Assembly (NCBI RefSeq): GCF_009002475.1
Contig: NZ_AP019860.1
Coordinates: 8,677,547-8,741,546, forward strand
Direction: 5' to 3'
From: Candidatus Uabimicrobium amorphum
Lineage (GTDB): Bacteria; Planctomycetota; Uabimicrobiia; Uabimicrobiales; Uabimicrobiaceae
DNA: 64,000 nucleotides
Positions 41,904 to 51,418 of this stretch are shown here, one piece after another (the first letter of the stretch is position 1; the number at the start of each line of letters is the position of its first letter). Made by a program: the position numbers and the translations under genes. The notes under the pieces were generated by a model that was not told where the DNA came from, did not search any database, and saw only the letters and a program-made list of their open reading frames with translations.

Positions 41904-43040
41904 CTACAACGACGCGTATAGGTTCTCGATATCCCCCACCAAACGCGTATAACAAAACATCTTTTTAGATCTCTCATGAGCAGACTTACCTAGTTGCTCG
42001 CGCAACTGGGTATTGTTTGCCAAGCGCAATACATTTGCCGTAAAACTTTCCACGTCGCCGACCTCACAAAGAAATCCACTATCTTCATCCACAACATCGC
42101 TCACCCCTCCGACATTTGTTGCCACCACGGGTTTAGAGTAGTACATCCCTTCTATGGCCACAACTGGTGTTCCTTCATTGCGTGATGTCAACGCTACGAT
42201 GTCGATATCACTGTAAATTTGCGCAGTTTCTTTGACCCACCCACTAAATACTACGTGTTGTTGTAAGTTACGCTTTTTTACAGATTCTTCTAATTGAGAG
42301 CGTAGTTCTCCATCGCCTATGATCGCAAACTTGATATGCATATGCTCCTTAGCCACGCGTTCCGCAACGTCTAAGAACATTTCGTGATTTTTTATCGCGG
42401 CAAGGCGACCGATAATTCCGACGACAACATCTTGCTCTTTCCATTGATGTCTTTCGCGCAGCCAGCCGCGTTCTTTCATTACAATTTGCGGGCAAGCGAA
42501 ATCAAATCCTAAAGGTATAATGGCAAATTTATTTTTTCGTGCAATGCGGTACTTATCGCAAATTTCGCTTTGTTGTTGCGGGCTAATTACTACAATTTTG
42601 TCGGTAAACCTCGCTAAAAAGCGTTCAATACGTAAAAATAGCCGTGTTTTTCGCGGGGAAAAGTAGCCGTGAAAAACGTGCCCGTGGAATGTGTGAATGA
42701 CAATAGGTACGCCCGCTAAAATGGCTGCCATACGTCCAATAAACCCCGCTTTAGATTTGTGGGTATGTACAATATGTGGTTTTTCGCGTCGCAATAAGCG
42801 ATATATTTTCCATAACGCCACCGCATCTTTCACCAAGCGAATTTCACGACTTAATTGTGGCACATACACAGGTTCCACACCGTAATCTAGAGTGACATAG
42901 CTCATATCCCCTTCTTCTTTGCACACATAACCACTCACCAATGTCGTTGTGTAGTTGTCTAATTTCGCTGAAAGCAAGGAAACATGGATTGTTGGACCGC
43001 CTATATTTAAACGGTCGATGATACGTACAATTTTTTTCAT
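41904..43040 (-). CDS. Glycosyltransferase family 4 (GT-B fold)
   Basis: A 378-residue GT4 enzyme using a nucleotide-sugar donor. Motifs seen are the N-terminal RLNIGGPTIHVSLL glycine loop, HTHKSKAGFIGR, a GIIGRLAAIKNHE segment, and SRNEGTPVVAIEGMYYSKPV with the E-x7-E-type donor-binding residues, then VATNVGGVSDVV. The substrate is unknown; undecaprenyl-linked or envelope polysaccharide assembly is common. Its ATG follows the kinase stop by one base and has no independent ribosome site, so translation is coupled to the kinase. Confidence 0.92.
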   Translation of the reverse strand: MKKIVRIIDRLNIGGPTIHVSLLSAKLDNYTTTLVSGYVCKEEGDMSYVTLDYGVEPVYVPQLSREIRLVKDAVALWKIYRLLRREKPHIVHTHKSKAGFIGRMAAILAGVPIVIHTFHGHVFHGYFSPRKTRLFLRIERFLARFTDKIVVISPQQQSEICDKYRIARKNKFAIIPLGFDFACPQIVMKERGWLRERHQWKEQDVVVGIIGRLAAIKNHEMFLDVAERVAKEHMHIKFAIIGDGELRSQLEESVKKRNLQQHVVFSGWVKETAQIYSDIDIVALTSRNEGTPVVAIEGMYYSKPVVATNVGGVSDVVDEDSGFLCEVGDVESFTANVLRLANNTQLREQLGKSAHERSKKMFCYTRLVGDIENLYASL

Positions 43041-43041
43041 A

Positions 43042-46000
43042 TTATTTCAATTTCATTATTTCCAGTCTTTGCCATATTTTTTGCACTTGCTCTTGATTGT
43101 TTTTCGCGCGGTAGATATTCAATTGTAGCTGTACAGCGTATATATCCAAAAAGTAATACTTTTGGTATTTTAGTATTGCCTCTAGCGACGCATCATAATT
43201 GCCTTCTGCATAATGTGCCAATGCTAACCAGTAGTGATAAACGGTCAGAGGTTTTATGGTGATGGCTTTTTGTAAACATTCGCGTGCTTTTCCATAGTTC
43301 TGATTTGCATGGTAAAGAAGTGCGATAAAAAACAAATAGCGATGGTGTTGAGGAGACAGATTTAACGCTTTTTTTAATAGATGAATTTTACGAACAATGA
43401 AATTGGCGCGTCGCTCTTGGTTCTCAAAAATCTTTGCGTACAATTTACGGAAATATAAAGGATACAATACATCCCATTCGATAGATTTATGATAGCGAAT
43501 AACGCTCCCGAGTTCTGTTTTTATGTGCAAATCGCGTACATAAGCGTAAGAACCATTTAGTAGCAATTTTTTTTCGCGAATTATCTTTTGATATTTCTCC
43601 ATCAACTTGCTATTTCCTTCACGCGAAACAATCGACATCGTAGTAAACGCCGCCGCGTCCTGAATAATGGGGATTTTGCTATCTAAAAATGGTGCTATTT
43701 TTGGTAACATCGACACATCTCCGTAGCGATACAAACCCAAAATGGTCCCCAAACGCACTGATTCGCGAGGATGATCTATATATTTGTAAATATACCGCGC
43801 ACCGGTTTTTTGTGCACGACCGATTGCTTTTAAAAGAAAAATCGTAAAATGAGCACTGCTATTATTTTCAATAGCGTTGCTAATAAGACTAATCAAACTC
43901 AAGCTGCGCATTTTTCTTTCGGAAGTCAACTTAGTGATGGCAAATAACGACGCTTGTAAATATGCCTCATCATTATCTTCGATAAAGTCTACTACGGTAG
44001 ATAAATCACCACGCACCCCAATGGCGATAAGGGCCTGTAATTTTACAAAATTGTTTTGGCTATCCAAAAGTGGCTTTAAAAAATCGAGCACCTTTATTTT
44101 CGGTAATTGAGACATACGCAGTATCGCAATTCGCTGTACCTTCGCATCTGGGTCTTGTAATGTTTTTGCCAACAAAGGTAAGTATTTATCTTTTGTGTAT
44201 TGTCTCAGTCTTTCCGATCTAAAGTTCCAAAAATGGCTACACGCAAAAGCACGTACCGCGGCACTATGGTGTGAAAAACCCGTAATAAATACTTTTTCGG
44301 CATCAAGATACCCGGCTTGCCACAATTTATTTGCCGCAGTTAGACGCACAGCAATATTTTCATCTTGTAAGAAAAAACGTAGTTGTCCACGCTCCTCTAA
44401 TAAATACTTTACTTGCAACATCCGTAAAAAAGGATCGCGTTCTTTTTTGAACCTACGATCAAAAGCCATACTGCTTATGTTTTCACTCACTAGTGCCGCG
44501 CATGACATCAAACGCATAGCATTTTGTGATGATCTCACATAACGCAATATAAAATGATGAGTGTTTACTTCACGCATATGCACAAGCGTTTTCAATGCAA
44601 AAAAACGCATAATATTGTGTTCGCTATCACGCACAGCAATATCTTTAAGAATTTCAATATAACTGCTATGTAAAGTATTCAAAGCACTTTCATCGTTTAT
44701 GATGTAGTACCGAACCAGAAGTTGCCGCGCATACTTGCGTTGTAACTCTTCATATTGCAAGGACATGGCTTTATGTAAATCTTGTAGTACTTCAAATTTT
44801 GCTACTTGATATAAAACTTTTTTACTGTGATATAACTTATGCAAAGCACTCGTTGCAATTTGTTTAATTTCCGATTTTTTTTTCATCGCCAAAGTAATAA
44901 AACGTTCTATTTGCTTTGGCTGTGGAATGGGAGCAAGAACAATATTATCGTATTCGTCCATATACTTCTGTGCAAGCCTTTGATATTCAATGTCAAAAAG
45001 ATTTGTCGATTGATTTTTATAACGCATTAAAAGTAAATGAGAAATACGTTTTTCTAATTCATAACGTTTCTCTAAAGAGCGATAACGAAATACATTTTGA
45101 TATAAATTGGCTAAACTGTCTACGTTGTTAGGTCCAAGCATACTTGCTTTGAGAAAGTCTTCTCCGCTTTCGTCCATCTTGTCTATTTTTCCATAACACA
45201 AACCGCGCATAGTGTAAAATTCAAATTGCCATGGTTCGCGCTTTATGCATTTGCTATAAAACTCAATGGCTTTTGTATAGTTTTTGACTTGTTGGTAACA
45301 CGAAGCTAATGTGCGATAGAATTTGGTACTTTTGTAATATTCATTTTCCAGCTCTAAATACGATATAGCCTCGGAAAATTCTTGTTGTTTTGCCAGAGCG
45401 AAGCCGATCAATAAGTTGATATCAGTAAATTTTTCGCGACTTTTTTCAACTCTTTTAAACATCGTAATTGCTTGGGATGTTAGCTGCTGTTTTGTGTATA
45501 TCTTTCCCAGATAATAAAATGTTTCTTCTAAGACTATGGGTAAAACTTCGTGGGATTTTTCTACTTCTTGTAGATAGTTTAAACTTGTGGCGAAATCGTT
45601 TTTGAAAAAGTAAATTTTTCCAAGCTGCAATTTTATCTGCGCGTTGTTTGTCTTTTTTAGGAGTATGGTGTATATGTTGCGTGCTTCATCATATTTTTTC
45701 ATCGCAAACAATGTATGCGCAATTTCAAACTCGACTTGCGGTGTATCTTTCGACAACGATTGATAGATCGCCAACGCTTCTTTATGGAGATTTTTTTCTC
45801 GTAGCCACCTAGCTTTTAGCAACCTATACCCTATATCTGGCTGCAACTTAATCGCTGTAGAGATACTCTCGATTGCATGGGAAGTGTCTTTTAAGAGAAA
45901 GTAAACTTGTGCTAGTTTGGCATGTATTTCCGCATTGTTAGGCGACTTCTTTAGTAAATTTTCTACCTGTATTTTTGCATCATTGTATTGATGCTCCGCG

Positions 46001-47223
46001 ATGAGATGTTCAACGTGTTGTAATTCTTTTTGCGCTGCGAATTGAAAAGTATCCCATAAAAAGTACATGCTCACGGCAATCAACATCGATAGTAATGTGA
46101 TGCCAACAAACAGCATATTTTTTTTGCCAAGATGATACACCTTTTTGATTTTATCTATGCGCTTTTCACGGTATTCCCCCGCCAACGCCGACTGCAAATC
46201 CTGGGCAAATTTGTCTGCTTTTTGATAGCGCAACTGCGGATCTTTTTCTAAGGCTTTTAAACATATACTACTCAACGACGCTAGCGCTCCAAAAACCTTG
46301 GGCGGAACAGGCCTTTCTCGAAGTATTTTACGATACAGTTGCGAAAGATTATTTCCCGAAAACGGAAGTTGGCTTGTTAGAACTTGGTATAAAATGACCC
46401 CTAAGGAATAAATATCCGTACGTGCGTCGAGTTTGTGACCATTGACTTGCTCCGGCGACATGAAAAAAGGTGTACCGATCACCTCTCCGGTTTTTGTCAA
46501 TTTGTAGCTGTCACTTCTATTCATTTTTGCTAAACCAAAATCCGCAAGAAAAGGACAACCACTTTTATCAATCAATATATTTGAAGGTTTAATATCACGG
46601 TGAATAATTCCCTTTTCATGAGAGTGAAATAAAGCTTCGGCAATTTTAACCAGCCACTCAACATTACGCGTCGTTTTTTCGATGACTTCTTTTTCTTTTA
46701 AAACATCGGCCAAAGTAATTCCTTCGATATACTGCATCGAAAAAAATTGAACGTTATTAAAAGTGCCAATCTCATATATAGGAACAATGTGCGGGTGATT
46801 TAGAGTTGCACAGACTTGCGCTTCGCGAAGAAAGCGCGGCTGGAGCTTTTCACTATCCATCATCACCTTTAGAGCCACTACTCTTTTGATATCTTTTTGC
46901 ATGGCTTTATATACAATACCCATACCACCACGCGCAATTTCTTCTACAAGTACATACTTACCAAAGTCTTTTCCATTAACCCCTACCTTTAAATCGAGAG
47001 AGGTTGACTTCATATTGTGGAGGTTTGTCGAAATGTGTTGAAAAAAAGTGGAGAGATCGTTCATGGATAACAAACGATTTTGTACGAGTGTATGCCCAAG
47101 GTTACTTCCGTCTTGATTGCATCTTTGAGCAAAAGACATCAAGATTTTTTCATCAATTAAACCCTTGTTACGCAAATAATTGTACAAAAGATAATTGTTT
47201 TGAGCTTGTTTTTCCTTGGACAT
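43042..47223 (-). CDS. Giant Ser/Thr kinase with TPR and HEAT scaffolds
   Basis: A 1393-residue Hanks-type kinase. Residues about 8-70 form a helical module like those that precede type II secretion ATPases (YLRNKGLIDEKILMSFAQRC). The kinase domain spans about 85-345 with ARGGMGIVYKA, VVALKVM, HRDIKPSNIL, DFGLAKMN and MSPEQV, all active-site residues present. A membrane segment is near 365-390. TPR repeats occupy about 395-700, a helical stretch 700-860, HEAT repeats about 870-1190 and further TPRs at the C-terminus. The scaffold regions probably face away from the kinase. It is the first gene of a two-gene unit with the GT4 gene. Confidence 0.93.
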   Translation of the reverse strand: MSKEKQAQNNYLLYNYLRNKGLIDEKILMSFAQRCNQDGSNLGHTLVQNRLLSMNDLSTFFQHISTNLHNMKSTSLDLKVGVNGKDFGKYVLVEEIARGGMGIVYKAMQKDIKRVVALKVMMDSEKLQPRFLREAQVCATLNHPHIVPIYEIGTFNNVQFFSMQYIEGITLADVLKEKEVIEKTTRNVEWLVKIAEALFHSHEKGIIHRDIKPSNILIDKSGCPFLADFGLAKMNRSDSYKLTKTGEVIGTPFFMSPEQVNGHKLDARTDIYSLGVILYQVLTSQLPFSGNNLSQLYRKILRERPVPPKVFGALASLSSICLKALEKDPQLRYQKADKFAQDLQSALAGEYREKRIDKIKKVYHLGKKNMLFVGITLLSMLIAVSMYFLWDTFQFAAQKELQHVEHLIAEHQYNDAKIQVENLLKKSPNNAEIHAKLAQVYFLLKDTSHAIESISTAIKLQPDIGYRLLKARWLREKNLHKEALAIYQSLSKDTPQVEFEIAHTLFAMKKYDEARNIYTILLKKTNNAQIKLQLGKIYFFKNDFATSLNYLQEVEKSHEVLPIVLEETFYYLGKIYTKQQLTSQAITMFKRVEKSREKFTDINLLIGFALAKQQEFSEAISYLELENEYYKSTKFYRTLASCYQQVKNYTKAIEFYSKCIKREPWQFEFYTMRGLCYGKIDKMDESGEDFLKASMLGPNNVDSLANLYQNVFRYRSLEKRYELEKRISHLLLMRYKNQSTNLFDIEYQRLAQKYMDEYDNIVLAPIPQPKQIERFITLAMKKKSEIKQIATSALHKLYHSKKVLYQVAKFEVLQDLHKAMSLQYEELQRKYARQLLVRYYIINDESALNTLHSSYIEILKDIAVRDSEHNIMRFFALKTLVHMREVNTHHFILRYVRSSQNAMRLMSCAALVSENISSMAFDRRFKKERDPFLRMLQVKYLLEERGQLRFFLQDENIAVRLTAANKLWQAGYLDAEKVFITGFSHHSAAVRAFACSHFWNFRSERLRQYTKDKYLPLLAKTLQDPDAKVQRIAILRMSQLPKIKVLDFLKPLLDSQNNFVKLQALIAIGVRGDLSTVVDFIEDNDEAYLQASLFAITKLTSERKMRSLSLISLISNAIENNSSAHFTIFLLKAIGRAQKTGARYIYKYIDHPRESVRLGTILGLYRYGDVSMLPKIAPFLDSKIPIIQDAAAFTTMSIVSREGNSKLMEKYQKIIREKKLLLNGSYAYVRDLHIKTELGSVIRYHKSIEWDVLYPLYFRKLYAKIFENQERRANFIVRKIHLLKKALNLSPQHHRYLFFIALLYHANQNYGKARECLQKAITIKPLTVYHYWLALAHYAEGNYDASLEAILKYQKYYFLDIYAVQLQLNIYRAKNNQEQVQKIWQRLEIMKLK

Positions 47224-47274
47224 AGTAAATTCCTAAATAGCAAATGATGCGATTTATGAAGAATGTCGTAGATA

Positions 47275-47456
47275 GTTCTCTAAAACTAAAAATCGGGATA
47301 TACTAGTGGGCCATCCGACTTTAAATGACATTTTTTACACTGAGTGTCACTCCTGACTTGATCAGGAGTCTACAAAAATAAGTGATTCTGAATCAGGTTC
47401 AGAATGACAAATTAATATACATAGGCAAATCGAATGACCCACTAGTTTCAGAGAAC
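47275..47456. repeat. Inverted-repeat element containing a TGTCA...TGACA doublet
   Basis: This fills most of the 243-bp gap between two minus-strand genes. The outer arms GTTCTCTAAAACTA (47275-47288) and TAGTTTCAGAGAAC (47443-47456) match 13 of 14. Inner arms ACTAGTGGGCCATCCG (47302-47317) and CGAATGACCCACTAGT (47431-47446) match 14 of 16. In the middle, 47345-47409 has TGTCA/TGACA ends and two hairpins, CTCCTGA/TCAGGAG and TTCTGAA/TTCAGAA. It is related to the 7805-7987 element. The left arms are split by 13 bases, as if interrupted. Confidence 0.7.
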
Positions 47457-47466
47457 ACTGTTCGTT

Positions 47467-50400
47467 CTATTTGATAGCTTCAATGCTCAGATCTACATAT
47501 ACCAAACGATGATCAGAACTCAGTTCGGGAGAACTAACTAAACGATAGTACTTATCTTGTATTGTAGGCCAAAATACTTGTCCATTTTGCACCTTAAACC
47601 CAAGAGAAGATGGTAAAACATAATCAACGCGAAGTTTCCAGCCAGCGGTATGTGAAGGGGAGTATTTATTTTGCGGGTCGTTTTCTTCACCACCTTGACT
47701 TTTCGGAACAAAATTATGAGTTTTATCACAAGAAATGAGTTTGTTGATCATAGCTTTGAGGGCGTCGCGTTCTGTCGGACTTGCGTTTAAATCTCCCATC
47801 ACCACAAATCGTTTGTCTAACAACCCACCTTTGGTTCCGTTGTCGTCGTATATGTATTCCGCAAGATCAGAGTGAACATAATCGTGCCAAAAACGCACCT
47901 CGTCATGGTTTCTTTTTCCATTGCGATCCTCTTCACCATCGAAAACTGGTGGCGTTGGATGACTAATAAGTAAGTGAACAAATTCGCCATTTACATTGAC
48001 AGGTACATCGCAGTGGTTTTTTGAGGAAAGACGCAATACCTTGACTTCGTCTTCACTATACCACGGTTTCTTGGTTTGCGGATCGATAGGTAACAGCGCT
48101 TTGGGCATATCTTTCCATAGAAACTTTTGAAAAGTGCGTATCTTATCATGATCGATAGGATATTTTGACAGAACCGCCATGCTATACTGGCCAGGATATT
48201 CGCCATAACCAAAAGCGTCATCTGGTCCGCCTAAATTTCCATCGTTATTCAGGTCATGACCAGAGTCCACACCAGTATTCGACGGTGCGATATAGTGGTA
48301 TGGATAGTCGATAGTTTCCGAACCATTATGCGACACTTGCAGATAGTTTTTCTTAAAATTTTCGATCGCAGAACCATCGGCCACATAATCGAATTCATTG
48401 AGTAATATGACATCAGCCCTAGCACGTTGAATGACCTCCGCTATATTTTTGATTTGCGGATGTGCTGAAGTTTCCAAGTCTTTGCTTAGCATACCATCGG
48501 ACTTGCGATACAAAGAGACATTGAATGTGGCGACACGTAAGTCTCCTTTTGACTTTGGAAACAATGATGATTGTTGTGGCTCAACTTTCTTTTGGGGAAA
48601 GTCCTGCCTTTCACCATCACGGACTTCAATACTTGTCACGCACCACCTGGCAGCATTTCCTCCGGTCGTTCCCGAAGTGTAGTGAAAAGCAAAGCGAATT
48701 TTGCTGTCATTAAACTCTGTCAAATCAACAGAGCATGTCGTCCATTTACGCGAATCCTGCTCGGGAAGTTGAACTTCGAGTACCTTCCATACCGACTTTT
48801 GCGGTTGTTTTTCGTTGTAATTACACGTTTTTTTCAGTAATAGCTTACCACCAGAGTATTTACAATAAATATCAAACGTCAATTGCGGAGCCTTACGGTT
48901 ACGTAAATCCATTTCCGGAGAAATCAACCAGTCATCGCTATCGCTATCGGCACCATAACCAGAGATTAGGGCACAAAGACGGTCGGCCTTAAATTGTGCC
49001 TGCCACTTCGCATTGCTGGCAACACTTACCGCATTGAATTTCCCCAATCCTTTGGTAAAACTTTCTTGCAGCATAACATTCTCTGGTGTCTTGTGCGTAG
49101 TTACTTTAATAAAGTTCGCATTAGAAACACCATAGTTATTTATACCACAAATACGATATTGATACGCTGTATCTCCCACAAGACCACGATCTTCATAAGA
49201 AGTAATCATAATACGTTGTTGGATCACTTCCCAAATTCCACCACGAACACGTCTTTCTAATTGATAGTAGTTTGCGGTGTCCACTTTATCCCAGTGAATA
49301 TGTATCTCTTTGTCAGAAACGACACTTGCAGAAACGTTCTGCGGCATTTTCGGTGGGTTGAGTTTATCTTGAATCGAAACAATTCCACTCAAATCCGCCT
49401 CCCACTTACCGTTATTTTCGCCAAACTGCACCAACATAACTCCCAAGCAATTATCTCCTTGCTGTAGTATATCGAGCGAAAGCGGTATATCCACAATCTC
49501 CACATCTTCAATGTGACGTAAAGCCTGTGCGGGATTGTCATTCGTAACATTATAACGTGCGATTTCTTTGCCATTACAATAGATAACGGCTCCATCACTA
49601 CATAGCGTCCTTAAATTTAGACGTAGTGTGCGATATTTGTCGTGCGCTACACTAAATTTTTTACGTAAAAACAGTACTTTGTGTTGTGGAAGTTTATCCG
49701 CAGTTGCTGCTTCCCAGCCAGAGTCATCAAAACTGAGTTGCGACCAATTCTCCGCGTCCTTTGTCGCGTATTTCCATGTACTTTTTAGATGAATGTACGT
49801 GTTGTGATCGACATTTTGTTTTACAAAAGGAATTTGTACGGCTTGACCACTTAAAGGTGTCCACAAAGTAAGTCCCTGTGGCATTGCCAGAGGATTTGCA
49901 TTTTGTTGTTCTTGCGTCAAAGCAGTAACTTCATCGGGATTATAGTGAATACCGCGTTTTACTTCTTCGAGTTTGCCATATCTTACGGTGTGAATTTTTA
50001 TATTTTGCGGTGTGACATGTAGCAATTTGTATTGCCAAAACGAATCACTTGCTAACGTCCATGGCTTATCGTCATCTGTTGGTCTTGTGGGAGCTCCCCA
50101 ACTACCTTCGCCGATAAACATCGTTCCTTTGGCATCGTCGCGCACAAAACTTTCAAAGCCTTCAGCAGACGGACGTAGTGGGTATGTGTATTTCACCATG
50201 TGAGTGTCACACTCTACCGCCACATGTATTCCGTATTTATAAAAGTGATCGGCCCATGCCGCGATGCGTCCCAAACCTTCGGTCTTTGCAGAAGTATGTG
50301 GACGTAAAGGACGATGGTAATTTGCGATTTTCCATGTCACTTTATCATGATTTTTTTGTAGATCTTCGACAAACCACTTATTTTGTTCTTTCCAAATTTT

Positions 50401-51126
50401 GTCGTCTTGATCGGCAAAAGCACCGTAACCAACACCCGGCTCTAACTCTGTGTTTAGTGTATAGACGCGCAGTAAGTTACCAGCAACATTGCATGCGAAA
50501 TAAGCATCCTTATGTGGTATATCAAAAAGATTATATATCATATAACGATCATCATTTTCATGATTTCCGTGTGCAGGCATAATCGGATACATACGTCCAT
50601 CGGCACTTTTTGTCAGTTGCCACTCATCAAGCCACATCTGCCACTCTTCCGCAGTTCCATCACTCAGATAGTCTCCACCATGAGCAATGAACAGCGGACG
50701 TATTTTGGCGATAAGTTTGTTACCATTCACTCGCGGCTCTTTATTGGTGCGTGAATCACCACCAGCAATAAAAGTAAAGGGTTGCGGCTTATCTGGGGCT
50801 GTTTGGAACCACATAACACCACTATCACTGCTGTTGTCGCGTATTTCAAAATAGTAAGCGGTATTTGGTTGTAATTTTTTTAAACGTACAAATTTGTTTT
50901 GCATACCTCGATATGCGATTTCGCGATCTACTTTATGCATAACCCAATCGGACTTGTCTTTTTTTTGTCCATAGTAAACAGCAGCTGTTTCACCTTTAGC
51001 TTGGTTCCAGGCAATTGTCATCGTCGTTGCCGGATCACCATTCCATATGAGGCGATATTTTTCGGTTTCGGCATTCAGGGTTAAGACACTGAGTAGTAAA
51101 AGAGGTATATATCTAAGTATCTTCAT
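47467..51126 (-). CDS. Secreted metallophosphoesterase - endonuclease/exonuclease/phosphatase fusion
   Basis: A 1219-residue exported protein with signal peptide (LRYIPLLLLSVLTLNA). Residues about 20-110 are an Fn3-like purple-acid-phosphatase N-domain. About 115-380 is a calcineurin-type phosphoesterase with GGDSR, HGGDYLSD, HGNHE, NYHRP and CDTHM metal ligands. About 440-590 is a galactose-binding-like module (WKYATKDAENW), about 605-695 an Fn3 repeat, and about 700-840 a cleaved-adhesin/MAM-like jelly roll. About 865-1215 is an EEP nuclease/phosphatase domain with LRVATFNVS, ILLNEFDY, VMGDLNA and SSDHRLV. Two unrelated hydrolases in one chain suggest extracellular nucleotide, nucleic-acid or phosphate scavenging. 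Confidence 0.92.
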   Translation of the reverse strand: MKILRYIPLLLLSVLTLNAETEKYRLIWNGDPATTMTIAWNQAKGETAAVYYGQKKDKSDWVMHKVDREIAYRGMQNKFVRLKKLQPNTAYYFEIRDNSSDSGVMWFQTAPDKPQPFTFIAGGDSRTNKEPRVNGNKLIAKIRPLFIAHGGDYLSDGTAEEWQMWLDEWQLTKSADGRMYPIMPAHGNHENDDRYMIYNLFDIPHKDAYFACNVAGNLLRVYTLNTELEPGVGYGAFADQDDKIWKEQNKWFVEDLQKNHDKVTWKIANYHRPLRPHTSAKTEGLGRIAAWADHFYKYGIHVAVECDTHMVKYTYPLRPSAEGFESFVRDDAKGTMFIGEGSWGAPTRPTDDDKPWTLASDSFWQYKLLHVTPQNIKIHTVRYGKLEEVKRGIHYNPDEVTALTQEQQNANPLAMPQGLTLWTPLSGQAVQIPFVKQNVDHNTYIHLKSTWKYATKDAENWSQLSFDDSGWEAATADKLPQHKVLFLRKKFSVAHDKYRTLRLNLRTLCSDGAVIYCNGKEIARYNVTNDNPAQALRHIEDVEIVDIPLSLDILQQGDNCLGVMLVQFGENNGKWEADLSGIVSIQDKLNPPKMPQNVSASVVSDKEIHIHWDKVDTANYYQLERRVRGGIWEVIQQRIMITSYEDRGLVGDTAYQYRICGINNYGVSNANFIKVTTHKTPENVMLQESFTKGLGKFNAVSVASNAKWQAQFKADRLCALISGYGADSDSDDWLISPEMDLRNRKAPQLTFDIYCKYSGGKLLLKKTCNYNEKQPQKSVWKVLEVQLPEQDSRKWTTCSVDLTEFNDSKIRFAFHYTSGTTGGNAARWCVTSIEVRDGERQDFPQKKVEPQQSSLFPKSKGDLRVATFNVSLYRKSDGMLSKDLETSAHPQIKNIAEVIQRARADVILLNEFDYVADGSAIENFKKNYLQVSHNGSETIDYPYHYIAPSNTGVDSGHDLNNDGNLGGPDDAFGYGEYPGQYSMAVLSKYPIDHDKIRTFQKFLWKDMPKALLPIDPQTKKPWYSEDEVKVLRLSSKNHCDVPVNVNGEFVHLLISHPTPPVFDGEEDRNGKRNHDEVRFWHDYVHSDLAEYIYDDNGTKGGLLDKRFVVMGDLNASPTERDALKAMINKLISCDKTHNFVPKSQGGEENDPQNKYSPSHTAGWKLRVDYVLPSSLGFKVQNGQVFWPTIQDKYYRLVSSPELSSDHRLVYVDLSIEAIK

Positions 51127-51361
51127 TAATCATAACTTTCTTGTAGCAATAAAATTGGTTTTACATGCCCAACAAAAACTTGACCTCCAAGTTTTTACTA
51201 TCATAGCATATAATTCAACATTGTAAATAGATCTCAAAGTCAAAAATAATGGAGTAAAATTCCATGGTATTTTTGGTGATCTTTTACAAATATAAATTTT
51301 TAAAAATTTGCAAATTGATTGTTGTAAAAAATGCTGTTACAATTTTGCATCATAGGTTCTT

Positions 51362-51389
51362 GCAAATCAACATTGTTATGTTGATTTGC
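51362..51389. promoter_or_regulatory. Perfect 12-bp hairpin in the leader of the AroE-like gene
   Basis: GCAAATCAACAT at 51362-51373 pairs exactly with ATGTTGATTTGC at 51378-51389, with a TGTT loop, 29 bases before the start codon. No T-run follows, so it is not an intrinsic terminator. It could be an operator palindrome, an mRNA-stability hairpin or an RNA-binding site. Confidence 0.7.
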
Positions 51390-51418
51390 GCATACAATTT
51401 CAGAAAGGAAAATGATCC

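Noticed and set aside
50178..50582. 134-residue reading frame opposite the phosphoesterase
   Set aside because: It lies over conserved metal-binding codons of the real gene on the minus strand and has no recognisable domain.
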